Assembly: GCA_020746995.1 (NCBI GenBank)
Contig: JAGPXD010000001.1
Coordinates: 1 to 64,000 of the forward strand
Source: Plectosphaerella cucumerina
Taxonomy: Eukaryota; Ascomycota; Sordariomycetes; Glomerellales; Plectosphaerellaceae
Length of the DNA: 64,000 nt
Direction of reading: 5' to 3'
Shown here piece by piece: positions 34,438 through 46,810 of the stretch. The notes under the pieces are model-generated. The model saw nothing but the letters and a program-made list of their open reading frames with translations, did not search any database and was not told the origin of the DNA. A program made the position numbers and the translations under genes. Positions within the stretch are counted from its first letter, which is position 1, and the number at the start of each line of letters is the position of its first letter.

Positions 34438-37400
34438 AGAAGACCTAACGGACAGACGAGCGGACGGGGGCTGGGCTGCTCGGCTGGGTGACCGGGCGAC
34501 AAGACAACTGGGCACACTGGTGATGGTATTCGACGGGGCATGACACTGGGAAAGTTGTCGTTCTCCCAAGGCAAATTTTGAGTCTACTGTGGCAAGAGAG
34601 GGAAGGCACCTTCCCCGTGTAAGTTGTGTGAGAGACCTGGGCCGATTGTACATGACCCAGGGACTGTCCAGCTGTACGACGCGTCAATACACAAGCCAGA
34701 CGAGATAGAGACACTAAAAAAAGACCACAAGATACCCCAAAGCTCCCTTCAACATCCCCAGGTCAATTGACCAGCTTTGATCCCCATTTGGTGTTGTAGT
34801 TCTGTTGTGGGTGTTGGCATGGGTACAAGGTGAACTGCCGGTCACCTGCGCGACACACCGCTTGCCCACATGGCCATGTTGGGATATTGGCAGAATCAGC
34901 AAGCTTGTCTGGATCGGGCGGCGTAGTGGAAACTTGAACTCCCCCTGCGGCGAGGGTGGTGAAGGACGTGATCAGACATGTTGTGCGAGGCGCCGAATGC
35001 TTCGTTGTCGTTGCCCCGACGTTGGGAGCGCTTGGGCCGCCAGCGGTCTGCATCTGGGACTGGAGGACTAATTGGTCTCCGGCTTGTCTTTGTGGTGGTA
35101 ACAGGTTGAGGGGATGCAAGGGCGACAGTGCTGGTCCGTGTTGGTCGGTGTCGTGCGTGGGGACCGTCTGGGCCGAGCACCGAGCCGGAATGTCTGTACG
35201 AGCAGGCAAACCTTCTCATGTAAGGGATAGCTGGCCAAGTGCAGAAGGCCCTGGTATCACGTACATGTCCTTGTCGGCGTTGTCATTGGGGAGGAGTCGT
35301 TGATGCCGCCGTATCGGGGGTTCAGAGCTGGATGTACTAGACAAGACCCAGCCCCTAGTCCCCCAAGTTCCGGTTTCCAGCTTTGTCTTGAGCCTCTCGC
35401 AAGAGCAGTCCACAGTCTGCATCGTCCTAGGCCTCGTCCTCTCTTCACCACCGCCAGCACGTATCTTCTCATCCGTCCCCCAATGGGCGCTGCCATGGTC
35501 TGCCGCGATGACGGCACAGGGCCAGCCTGGCAACCTGTCAGGGAGCGCACATAAGCCGAGTGAGACAGTCCGATCAACTGCTGGAATAGATAGAGGGTAA
35601 CAGCAGTGCGCCCGCACGCTGTAGATATATTGCAGGGTAGGTAGGTCTGAGGTTGTGTACAAGCTGATCTCTGACCCTCCCGTCCAGCAGATGGGCCGGA
35701 TCGCTGGCTCTATATAGCCAGCAGATGCGGCGTAGCCGTATCTGAACCACTGCGGGTATGCAGTCCTGACACAACCCATCGGAGATGGGTAGTTTTGGGG
35801 CTTGTATTATGTTCGGAATCTGGGTTGATTTTGTGGTTCTGGGCGCTGGAGACACCAGAGATTGCCGGGACAGGACGAGCGAGTTGCTGCGGTGTGCCGC
35901 TCCCGTCAATTCGGCGACCGGTGACGTGGCGACCTCGTAGCTTGTGTCTGTTAAGAGGGATTCCGAGAAAAGTGTACCAGACTGCGCCGACTCCATCAAG
36001 CAGTGGGACTGGATTGTCGTTCGTGTAAACCCCAGAGCACATGCTGTTGGCATGCGTCCACTCAAGACTCCTTGTATGCGGGGACTCGATATCGCATCCT
36101 GGATGCGTTGGTCCTCCATGAGTTGCAGCTGTGGTCACCACCCAGGCGTGCCGGCCCGGTCATATGGTCGTTGCCTGAAGTCGTCGCAGTGTCCGCATCG
36201 ACTACCTTACAAGCTGACAGTCGCAAGAGAAACCGCGTGAAGCCAACGCGGGTAATGGGAGAAGTCCTGGCTGGCTGGTAGGCGGGTTGTCAAGGTAAGG
36301 AGTGCGATGGACTTCTCTTGCATTTCCGGTGTGGTCGAATCTCTTTGGAAGGTGGCGGGCGTCCTGGCGTCCTGACAGCCAAGCAATCGCTTTCTTGTCC
36401 TTGATTTGATGCCAGATGGCGTCGATTAATCCGCCATGGCTTTCAACTTGCGTCAGTCATGGGTCCCGAGGGTCTCATTTCCGTGTACATACGCTGTCTA
36501 GATGTCTCCGGTCAGAAATCGCTGGTAGCAAGCGCACATGATGCAGTGCCACACGGCGTTTCGTCGTTGGCAATGACTTCCTGATCCTTCTGTTCAACTC
36601 GTCAGACAATCAATCCTCTGGACTGGATGTAGGTGTACGTACGCAAGGATTTTGCTCCACACAGGCCCGGGCAAGCTCTGGCGCCTTCGCCCTCTGGCGT
36701 TGGAGAGATCTGGTGATGTAAACGCCGTCTTTGATCGCCAAGGACAACTGGCTGGCTGTTGTCTCCTGTGCCCTCTTCCTCTTCATACTCGCTGCTCGTG
36801 CCGGTCTGCTGGGCCAGTGATTGGCGAGGCTTTCTCTTGGCCTCACGACGTGTGGTATTGGGCTCCATTCGTTTCAATGAGCTCCGAAGACAGCTGACCT
36901 CGTCGATCCTGGCGAGCTGTGTCATCGAAGAGGGTGTAAGATGTTTCGAGAACCTTGCTGTGGTACTACAGCTTCAACGTCACAGCCGGGCTCGCGTTGC
37001 TTGGTTGTCGCAACATATGTCGTGCCGGGCATTGAAAGTCTCAGGTACCAGGGTGAGTAATGGCGGGCCAGTTGCTGGTTTTGAATGAGGCGGGAAGCTT
37101 CAATCTCCCTGGTCATGAAGGCAGTGATTTCCCGGTCGTCAGGGTTCTGAAGGATTGGTCACTACCTAAATGGGATTCTGGATTGGAAACTGGGACGACC
37201 GTGCGAGTCCTCAAAACGCCTCGACTTGGCGTGCGCCTCGTGGGCTCGGAGGATGAGGTGGTGAACGGTGGGTGGTTGGGATAAACTGCTTGGAGCTTTC
37301 TGGGTAGCCGCCGCAAGCATACGGGCGATGGCACGGGCCCTTGAGCCTGCTCGCCCCAGCGGCCGGAGGACTCTCGGTTCACATCTGACAGTGCGTCAGC

Positions 37401-39077
37401 CTATCAGTAGCACCAAGAAAGAGGTGGGTGGCTCCCATACCTTTGTGCGGACTCGTGGGTATTGTGACGTGACTCGTTCAAGCCAAAATCCGGACGCTGA
37501 GATTCTTCGCAGCCGCGTCTGGCCTTCTCTTCATCTGACATCCATGGATACTCTAGAGAACGGGAAATAGAGTACCAGCGCTCTCAACAAGGCTGACTAG
37601 CGGACCTCCGTAAGTACGTTGAATGGGGAGGCGGCGATGGGTGTATTGTGAAGTTGGGTGGCGGCGATGGTCGTGCAGACGGATGGGCGGGCGGTACAGG
37701 TGGTGGTGAATCGAAATGCAATCGCCCCGGGCAGCGGTCGGCCGGATTCCCAATTAGGCCTAGAGGCGCGTTTGTCGAGTTCTGACTTGGCGATCCAACT
37801 AATGATGTCAGGGTTGGAGCTTGGGCCACACCCGCTGCCTCCACTTGGGCTGGGCCGCCCGGACTCCGTCGCTGGCCTGGCAAATCTGCCATGGTGGTGA
37901 AGTGACTGAAGTCTCCGCACCGCAGGTACCCAGGTACCATACCTTTGTCGCCCATCATCCCGCTTCCCTGCAACTGCATTGACGGTACATCAAACCAACT
38001 CCCATAGTAAGCCAAGACACCGATTGCTGCGCGTAGGCCTAGATCCCACGCATGGCTGGCTGGAGATGAGCGTTCAGATGTAGTCGCCTGTTACAACCGC
38101 TTCACAGATGTTCTCCCACTTCAACCTATTCACCGCGCGACGATGGCAAACATAAAGTGAAACATCATCACCGCCTTGCTAAGAGTAGAAGAAGATACGA
38201 GGCGCGAGTGCTGACAGGCATGATTCCGCCCACCGAGCCCCAGGAATCAGCCTCAACGTCCCCGGTCCTATTCTTCCACACTGCTCCTCTGCCTTGTCCC
38301 ATCCACCGTCGGCAAATTGTCGAATCGCAATGGGCCAGCCCTGCCAAATGTGATCGTCGCATCCGCCAAGGACATCAAGCCTATGTCAACAGCTTTTCAG
38401 GTTCAAGAAGTCCCGACATTACATAGCCCGCTTCCCAGCCATCGCTGTCCATCATCAGGTCAAGTCCACAATGCCCCCCGGCAATCTGCCGGGCATCCTA
38501 TGAGGCATGCGTCATCGCACATTTGGAAGACTCCCTCGTCCTTCCACGCTCCATAGAAGCGGCAAGTAGATCCAGTCCGAGTTAAAAGTTTGCGTCCGAG
38601 CCGGTGGATTTGCCAGCGATGGTATCTGTATGTGGCGTGAATGGGGCCTAGGATACCACCAGACCGAATGGCCGAAAGCGTTCGTGTCCTCTGTTATGAG
38701 GTCGCTGAGATGGCAAGGGAACTTGACCAGCCGCAGGTTAGACTGTTCAATTTGATAGCCTTGAAATTTGATAGCCTTGAACGATATGGATAGCTTGTTT
38801 GCCGCAGGTGGGTCGTCACCGCTGACCAGATGCTTCGCATACCTTAAGCTCTCACGACCTCGGAGCTGATGGAATGATGTATTGAGTCGTAGGAAGTTGA
38901 CCGGATGTTGGTAATATTCGATCACCATATGAGTGCGGATGGAATTCGAGTTCAACACCTCAATCCTGCAGCCATCGCAATCTAAAACATCACAACACTC
39001 GGTTCATAGTGCGACAGTCAGTGTCAAAGGGGACTCAATTACCGTGATGCCAAACCCGCTGCCAAGCTTGCCTCTAT
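34438..39077 (-). other. 4.6-kb stretch with fragments of a possible decayed minus-strand gene
   Basis: No intact gene is visible. Several minus-strand pieces look coding: a basic stretch at 36610-36846 (SQLSLAIKDGVYITRSLQ), a WHC-x2-C piece ending TGD-I near 36,490-36,545 followed by an in-frame TAG, and ESHGGLIDAIWHQIKDKKA near 36,370-36,440. A Pro/Ser-rich ORF lies at 37584-38015. They may be exons of one degraded gene between the orphan Zn-protein and helicase genes, but I cannot join them. A short direct repeat (TTGATAGCCTTGAA twice) lies near 38,750-38,780. Confidence 0.3.
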
Positions 39078-42000
39078 CTATGCCTCATTCACCCTGATTG
39101 TTGCCACTCGTCCAGCCGCCTTCATCCTATCGTAGATGCCCTTGAGGACACCCACTTTGAGCTTAGTGAGCTCACCGGTGCGAGTATCTTTGACGGTGGG
39201 CGCGCCTGAGCTGTTCTTGCCCGTGCCGTCGCAAGACTTGACGTCACCCACGATGGCCATGCCGCAGCGAGCCCGGGTCAGCAGCACGTTGAGTCGCTGC
39301 GAGTTGTCCGTGAAGCCGGGGCCGACGGCCTGGCTTGTGCCCATGACGATGATGGTGAAGTCGTTCTCGCTAGTTTTATGTTAGTGGAATGGGAAAGAGA
39401 GATGGCTTGATGGTTGCTGAAACTTACCGGCCTTGGAAGCCGTCGACCGTGCAGGGCGGAAGGCATGTCCTTCAGGGGGGCGTACCGACTGCCTTTCCGG
39501 AGCTTCTCGATCAGCTCGACGTTTGTCGCGTACGGCGCGAGCAAGGTGATGAGGTTCGCGGGGATCCGAAGGACGGTCACGAGTTCCAGGGCCAAGTCGA
39601 GGGCGACGATGACCTGATCACGGCAGCGCTTCTTCCCATTCGCGTCCACATCGACCTTGGTCCCGCGACAGTCGAAGAGGACCGGGGTCAGCTTGTTCTT
39701 TGGGGAGGGCCTCACTCCCTGGTACTTCCTCACAACGTAAGCCTCGAAAGCGCGTCCGGCCTCGAAGCGAGAGTGGCTGATGTTGCAGGTCGGGCCATAG
39801 AAGAAACGGGCGCCCTCGTAAATTGTCGCGGCCACCATGTCGAAGAGCCCATCGGCCATGCGATGCTGAGTGAGCATGCGGAAGACGGGGAATCCGAGGG
39901 CCTCGAAGAACTCGAGCGGGGAGATGGCGCCATCGTGCGGAAACCGGTTGTAGAGGTTTCCGTTGGCGTCCTTGTCGAACTCTCCGGTCAGGACCGTTGG
40001 TGGGAGCCTGCGGATGGTGAGCTTGTGTAAGAGAGATATCCTGCGTGCATTTCACTCACTGCTTTGTATCCCCCCCAAGAAAGCAGGGGGTCATGGTGTT
40101 GCCCCAAGCGGTCATGAGGTCAGGGCGGTCCATCTAACGCAAAGTCAGTCAAAGTCACTTGAGGAACCCTGAAGATGCCATACGTTTCCGGCCTCGTCAA
40201 CGATGACGGCTTGGGCGAACTCCCGCACCCAGCCCTTGTAGTCCGACTGCGTCATTGCGGGGGTCACGCAAAGGAAGTCGGCGGCATCGACGATACGCTT
40301 CATGAGCGCCTGGAGCGCACCAGGTCGAAGCGAATTGGCGGCGAAGAACTCGGCCCGTGTGATCTTCCCGGCGACAAAGGCCCGCAGCTGAGCCAGGTCA
40401 TCCCGCTTATCGACATCGGCGCGGATAGCGAGGATCTTTTCGCTGTCGTCGTCGCTGAGCTGCTCGACGAGAGGCGACCGGAAGACGGCCAGCAACCAGT
40501 AGGTGACCGAGAGTGTCAGGCGCCACTTGGTGTCCTCGCCCGTCTTGAACTTGGGGGTCGCTGACTTGACGTTACCCCTGGTGTCCAACATGCGCTTGAA
40601 GGCGGCCAGCTCATGCGCGTCTTTGAAGCCACGAACGACCATCTTGCGGTGCCACTTGCCACCACCAGCCTTGTTGAGGTTGTTGGTGACGTCGACGTTC
40701 ATCTCTTGGATGCGATCAGCGAGGTTGTCGACGGCAACGTGCGCTGGCGCAGTGCAGAGGACACCGCCCAGCCTCTCAGACGAGATGAGGGCTACGATAG
40801 CCATGATTGTCGTCTTGCCGAAACCAGCAGCCTTTACACGTTAGTATCAGAATTGTACGCCTGTAGTTGGACTTGGGACATACCGCGGAGATCATGCCAA
40901 GGCCAAGGGGGCGGTTGCTGAGGTATCGACGCAGGCGTATCTGGTCGCCCGCGAGAGCCTCTGCAATCAACGCATCGACGAACGGCTTTGCCTTGTCCTC
41001 GACGTCCAAGTAGTTCATCGACGGGAGCGCTCGGGTGCTCGGACGGTCGAGGCTGAGGTTGGCCATCGCTGCAATGTCGGCAGGGCCATCCATCAGCATC
41101 CAGTCAGCGAACCCGGCGCCGCGGAACAAGAGCCGGTGAAGGGCTTGGACGTCGGCCATGCTCAGGCCCGGCCACCTCGAGAGAGGACCCGCAGAGTCCG
41201 CGCCTTGCACAAAGGTGATGGCGGCGTTGACCTTCCTCATGGCGTCCAGGAGCCCGGCGTCGAAACGCAGATGGACGACATTCTAGGCCGTCGGATCTCC
41301 GTTGCGTTGCTGGTTCACCACTGGCCGGCTGGGGTACGTCTTGAGCAAGCTGCAGGCCGGGCTTTCTTGAGGTACCTTGGTCTCCAGCACCATCTCCCAT
41401 TGGTCGGTCCGGTGAGGACGCAGCGCCTCGATGTCATGGACATGGGTCACGATGATGCACTCGCTAGAAGCAGGGTTAGTAGATTGATGGTGTATAGGGT
41501 TCGAGTGACTTACAGCTCGAGTGGCTTTCCGCCCCCAGTCGGCATCAGGAGCACGACCCTGTCGTCCTTGGTCAGACGTTCCAAGGCCGAGTTGTACATC
41601 TTGCGGAACTCCTGAGTAGTGGGGACGATGACGTAGTACGAGTCTCGTTCTTCAGGGTTCCGAACAAAGTAGGCGTCCCATTTGCGAAGCTTTTCAATCA
41701 CTTTGGCCGTGTTGTCGAGCCAGAGAACATCCTGAATGCAAGCGTGGACGCAGACCGTGACCATTGCGTTGTTGTCGTCGAACTGGTACGACTTGGTGAA
41801 TGCCTTCTTCGAGGCGGACGCGACGAGGAGTTTCTTGAACTTGACCAAGTCCCATACGTGGTCATCGCCGTATGAGTAGGTGAACAGCGGGCCAGGGACG
41901 CTGGCTCTTTCGACGGCCGTGGCGTTCTGCATGACCAAAAGCTTGAACTTGGTACCGCGCGCAAAGATGTCCATGAGGCTGAGGCCTCGGTAGAAGGCCT

Positions 42001-43054
42001 TGTCGATGTTGACGATGGCGTCCAGGTCGCGATCCCCGATATTCTGGTACGGGACGCCGAGGCCGCGAACCTCGCACTTCGCACCTTTGTGCAGCGTCAA
42101 AGTGACGACAGAGAGCTTGGAACCGGTGGGCACGAGGCTCAGGTGCTCGGGCAAGACGGCCTTGTTGGCGACGACGTCAAATTCTCCCCTGGGCAATCGC
42201 ACCATGAGGCTGCGCTTAGGGCAGACAACCACTTTTCCCTCCGTGGTATGGTCTGCGATTCATATTAGCAACCACAGTGAGGATCATCCTAACGAAGGAA
42301 ACTTACATTGCTTGCACAGGCCGAAGCCATCTTTCTCGTTGTCGAACTGATTGGCATTATTCTCGGGGATGTCCAGTCGGAAGCCCACCCAGGTTGACGA
42401 ATTGGCGTTCTTTGGTGCCCAAAGGTACGTCTCGATCTTAGTCGGTGTCTTGCACCTGAAAGACGATCCGGCAAGTACGATGGAATCGTCGATGTAGATG
42501 GCACACTCCGATGCGTTCATGTGTTGGTAAGTGGAGGTGCGGGCGGGCGGGGGGGGTGTATTGGGGCCCAGCTGATGCTGGACCCCGGTCGCAGAGGCCG
42601 AGGCGATCGATGGCTTGGAGGGGGTTGGACTGGGGCCAAGCTGATGCTTGACCCCGGTGGCAGAGGTCGGGGCGATCGATGGCTTGGGGGGGGTTGGGCT
42701 GGGGCCCAGCTGATGCTGGACCCCGGTCGCAGATGTCGAGGCGATGGATGGCGTAGGCGGGGTTGGGCTGGGGCCCAGCTGATGCTGGAGCCCGGTCGCA
42801 GAGGTCGAGGCGATGGACGGCTTGGGGGGGGTTTGACTGGGGCCCAGCTGATGCTGGACCCCGGTCTCCGGGATCGAGGAAACAGGCCGGACGGTTGTTG
42901 TGCTGGGGCCCAGCTGATGCTGGACCCCGGTGGGAGCACGGACGACAACAACGGAAGCCGGCTCCGATCGAATAATCTCATCGCGGCGTGGCGCCGTGCC
43001 ACAGGACGCGCATGGCGCCGGGGCGGGGGTCTGGGTCGCCTGGTCGCAGTACAT
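39078..43054 (-). pseudogene. UPF1-like SF1 helicase, decayed
   Basis: From ATG 43054 (MYCDQATQTP) the gene runs to a stop at 39078. Clear introns are 42306-42253, 41513-41464 and 40883-40832, and a further one before 39,380. SF1B motifs appear in order: motif I GFGKTT near 40,815; Ia CTAPAHVAVDNLADRI; II VIVDEAG near 40,190; III FLGGDTKQL; LTQHRM near 39,870; V VDGFQGRE near 39,430; VI RLNVLLTRARCGMAIVGD near 39,290. Lesions are an in-frame TAG at 41285-41283, a donor after KQ that lacks one G (CAG-TGAGTG), and a 1-nt frameshift between about 39,440 and 39,480. An upstream exon also holds an odd RecQ-like PTGGGK. Family: AAA_11/AAA_12 RNA/DNA helicases; the role here is unknown. Confidence 0.75.
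42560..42945 (-). repeat. Coding minisatellite in the N-terminus of the helicase pseudogene
   Basis: Six units of about 66-69 bp encode variants of GVQHQLGPSPTPPKPSIAS. Units start with the plus-strand word GCCCAGCTGATGCTGGACCCC or close variants near 42,568, 42,634, 42,703, 42,773, 42,841 and 42,907. The period is a multiple of three, so unit number changes keep the frame. The product would be a flexible Pro/Ser-rich linker. Confidence 0.8.
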
Positions 43055-43341
43055 CTTGTGACTATAGTGAGTTAGCTCATGCGGAATTCGGATGTTACTC
43101 TGTACATACGACGGAAACTTGTTCGAAACGAAATGGGGGGGTCGCGGGCGAATCGAGACGGGGAGGGCGGCGGGCGGGACGGACGCGGCGAAAGTGGTGG
43201 TGGTACGAGTTACAAAATAGAAAGGCGGGCAGGGCGAATCGGGGTTTTTGGTGCGAGTGCGTTTGTGCGCGCGGTGCTCGAAGCTGATTGGCTGGCTGTG
43301 TGGGGGCCTGATGGACGGGGCATCACGACGAGGTGGTGCGT

Positions 43342-43423
43342 TCTTGGCACCTGACGTACCGGGCAAGATGGGGCATCACGAAATTGGGTGCCAGCCAAGG
43401 CTCCAGCCAGGTTGATAGCAAGG
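43342..43423 (+). repeat. Truncated 5' LTR
   Basis: 82 bp, from TCTTGGCACCTGACG to TTGATAGCAAGG, nearly identical to 55398-55479. It ends 46 bp before the gag ATG. The sequence to its left does not resemble the region left of the matching part in the 3' LTR, so the 5' part of this LTR has been lost. Confidence 0.75.
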
Positions 43424-43469
43424 TTCGCACCGTCGTTGCAGCACGCACCGGTGTCGCCCAGCTTCTCCA

Positions 43470-46400
43470 GTGTCGGAGACAAGCGGGCCAGTCTCAACCC
43501 CAGTCGAGCAGCAGCTCAGTGATCAATCCGATCAACCCAACCCTGGTCAGTCAGACCAACCAACAGCACCTCAGCAATCCCCTCAGGGTCAACCCCTGCA
43601 GCAACCAGGAATTCCCATGGAACCCATGTCAGGACCAGACGCATCCGCTGGACCCCAACCCCCTCCCATCATGGGTCAAGCCAACGACCACCACCCTTCT
43701 TTTGGCCAAGCCGGCTACCCTCATCACCCCTATGCACACGCCATGGCTCCACCCCCTGGACCCCCTCGTCTGCCCACGTTCACCAACATTGGCCACTTCG
43801 ATGGATCCGGCAGTGCTGAGCGCTGGCTCGATGGCATTGAGTGGGAGTTCACCGTGGTCGGCATTGACCCCCCCACGCCCAGTCACTTTGTCAGAGTCGT
43901 CAATCGAAACTGCACAGGAGATGCAGCCATTTTCATTGACTCAGATCCCTCACTCCAGGCCATTGTCAGGTCGCCCCAGCCCACTGACGCGGACGTCATC
44001 CGCCTAAGCACAGCAATCAAGGAGAGGTTCCCACCCATCCTTGCGGATACCAAGGACAACAGCGAGGCAGAGCTCAAGCAGTCCAAGGACGAGAGCCTCG
44101 CTTCATACCACAGCCGAGCACAGGCCTGCCTACACCAGAAAGGCGGACGAGATCGCTTGGCCGGAGTCAACCTCTCAACCCTGGAAGCATCTTTCCTTCG
44201 CCATGTCATCCAACAATTCGTCAACGGCCTTGAAGACCTTGGCCTTCGCAGAGAGGCCATCGAGCGGTGTGCCGCCAACTCAGACTCGCTGGCGGGAGCA
44301 TTCCACGCCATCCAGACAGCAGCCCAGGTCATTGCCAATCGAGAGGCGATTGTCAAGGAAGCTCAGAACAAGGCACGCTTGGAGGCCCTTGAGCAATTCA
44401 TCGCTCAACGCGAGGGAGTGCCAGTCGATGAGGTTCTGCGGCGCCAATTCGACATCCGCCCACCCCCTGGCCTTGTGCCTCCCCCTTTGTCTGCAGCATC
44501 GTTCTCAGCAGATGCCCACTGGGCACCTGGGACTGGCCCTCAGTGGCAGCAGGCTCAAGGTCATTGGCCCCCCAATGGGCAGTGGATGCCAGCACCTGCT
44601 CTAATGGTCAATGGGCACCTGCCACCTACCCTCAGCAGACCCTCCCAGCGCCTGCCGCAACCCAATGGGGTCCGAGTCAGGGCCAACCTCAAGCTCAAGC
44701 CCAACGCCCACAACCTCAAGGCCCGCCTCAGCCTCAGCAACCCAGCCCACAGCCCTAAGGTCAGCGTCAGCCAACTCAGGGACAACCTCAGCAGCCACAG
44801 AGGCCCCCTTCCCAGAACACCGGCCCGCGGGCCCAAGGCCAACCCGGAGGTGGCCAAAGTTACCAGAATGGCTATCGCCAGCAGCAGCAGGGACAACCTC
44901 AGCAGAAGTTACCGCTTCAGTCATCCAACCCCTATGTCAATGGAACCAGAACCGTGGGGGAGCGAGAGGTGATCTGCCTCAAGTGTGGACGCGGAGACGA
45001 CCACACCACTGGCGAGAGAGGCCACTTCGCAAGGGACTGCACTCAGACCCACCACTTGCTCCAACGCTGGGAGGCTGACCTCCTCAAGCCGCTCATCTTT
45101 GCGGCCAAGGACAAGTTCCGGGCAGCCCAAGCCGCACGATACGGCCAGGCGCAGACACAGCCGGCTCCAGTTCCAGTGGCGACCTCAGCTTCATTCCAGG
45201 CATACCATCAAGGCGAGGAGGTCAACTACAACCAGCCCTACCCTCAGCAACCCCAATACCCACCTCAAGGCTATGTCGAAGGCGAGGTCAATGAGGGTGA
45301 CACGGGCCGGCAGCAGCAGGCACCTCAGCACCAGCCTCCAGTGGTGTGGGGATCCCCGGCCTCAACTGAGGATGACCTCAGCACACCATGGGACAATGAG
45401 GGCGATCCGAACAGCCAAGGTCCGAACAGTCGAGAGCCCGTGGCTGAGGGACGCTCATTGGAGATCATCTTTGACGAAGCCGACACTGAGGCACACTTTG
45501 AGCCAGTCGATGCAGCCTCAGCCCCCGCGACCAGGGCGCCCAAGAGAGCGAGAGCGGCAGCCAGTGAGCGTTTCAACCCGGGAGAGGATGTTCCAATGTT
45601 TGACGCACCCCCTCAGAACACCGGCGCCAAAGCCAAGGCCGGAAAGGACAAGGCCCCAAAGGCCCCCGAGAAACCCAAGGCCAGGAAGGCGGCATCGGAC
45701 CCAGAGAGACAGAGAGAAGCACCCACCGACGTCAAGAGGCCTTTCGCTGGCATGACCCGTGAGCAGATGCTCGCATACTTTGAGCCCAAGGTCAAGAAAA
45801 AGAGACAGCCTGGACTGTCTCCCATCGTGGCGTACGAGGGCAAGCCAGACATCGATTGGCGCAGCGTGTTTGCCAAGATGACAGTGCCGATGTCACTGCT
45901 AGAGCTACTTCAGGCGAGCCCAGAAGCCTGCAAGCAACTCAGAGGCCTGTCAACACGAAAGCACGCCAAAGCCAAGGATGGCCCAGCCGTCACGGCCAAA
46001 CTTGCTGCACTCCTGGGCCTGGACTCAGAGGTCGCAGAGGATGACGACGGAGCGTCAGAGGCTGACATCGAGGCACTGACCGAGTTCATGGCCAGTCTGT
46101 CGACACAGGACGTCACCGTGCGTTGCCACCAGGGCGAAGCTCGCTATGACCCATTTGGCGAGGCACGCCTGTTTGGCGAGAGTCATCGCCTCACCAGGCC
46201 CTTCAGAGTCACCGCCAACGTGATAGGCGAGCTTGGAAATGGCCGAGGCGTTCGGTTCATCATGCCAGAGAACACCACTCAGGCTGACCAAGGCTCAGAG
46301 GTCAATGTCATTGCACCCGATCTCATTCGCCACTACAGCCTGCACGTCCGCACATTGGCATCAATCGGATTCCTGGGCCTGAGGATAGGCACATCAGATG

Positions 46401-46810
46401 AACGGGCCATCCCTCTCACACACTTCACCAAGCTGAGTGTCACCGTTGAGGACATCATCCGGGAAGTGTGGGCAGTCGTTCGTCCTGAGGGCGTCCTGGA
46501 AGGAGGAGTCAAGCTGCTGCTGGGCCTCCCATGGCTGTGGCAAGTCGACGCCAAGATCGGCATCCGTGAGGCTCAACTCATGATCGGCGACCAATCGCGC
46601 AACGAGGAGCTCAGAATCGTCAGGGGACCGCGCCTGGCCCCATCCGACAGACACAAGCTCATCCTGGTCCCAGCCCCAACCGCCACTGTGGAGCCTCCTG
46701 TCATTCAGGACCTCAGCTCCCAACGGTCATCGTCGGACAGCCAGGACTCCGACGCCGGTTACACCTCATCCACTGAGGGTGTTGCTTCTACTGAGGATTC
46801 GGAAAACTGA
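43470..46810 (+). pseudogene. Ty3 gag-protease ORF, broken by one frameshift and one nonsense codon
   Basis: Gag starts at ATG 43470; the capsid-like region includes FDGSGSAERWLDGIEWEF and continues to about 44,600. Sense then shifts by -1 between about 44,600 and 44,612 (ancestral frame lacks one base here) into the frame that runs to TGA 46808-46810. In that frame a TAA at 44756-44758 sits inside a Gln-rich stretch (PSPQP*GQRQPT), best explained as CAA>TAA. A CCHC knuckle follows with an unusual spacer (CLKCGRGDDHTTGERGHFARDC, about 44,972-45,037). The aspartic protease carries DQGSEVNVIAPDL near 46,290 and LLLGLPWLWQVDAKI near 46,520. The product would be capsid, nucleocapsid and protease. 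Confidence 0.82.

Noticed and set aside
31220..41285. UAG reassigned to an amino acid in this genome
   Set aside because: Several intact genes in the window (glutaminase, permease, oxidoreductase, secreted protein) end in TAG at the expected C-terminus.
42521..43075. Gly-rich plus-strand ORF opposite the helicase N-terminus
   Set aside because: It is the complement of the in-frame coding minisatellite and has no start context or domain.
44954..44972. Programmed -1 frameshift at the overlap of the first gag ORF and the knuckle-protease ORF
   Set aside because: The Gln-rich gag sequence already continues in the -1 frame 350 nt upstream, so the shift there is a mutation.
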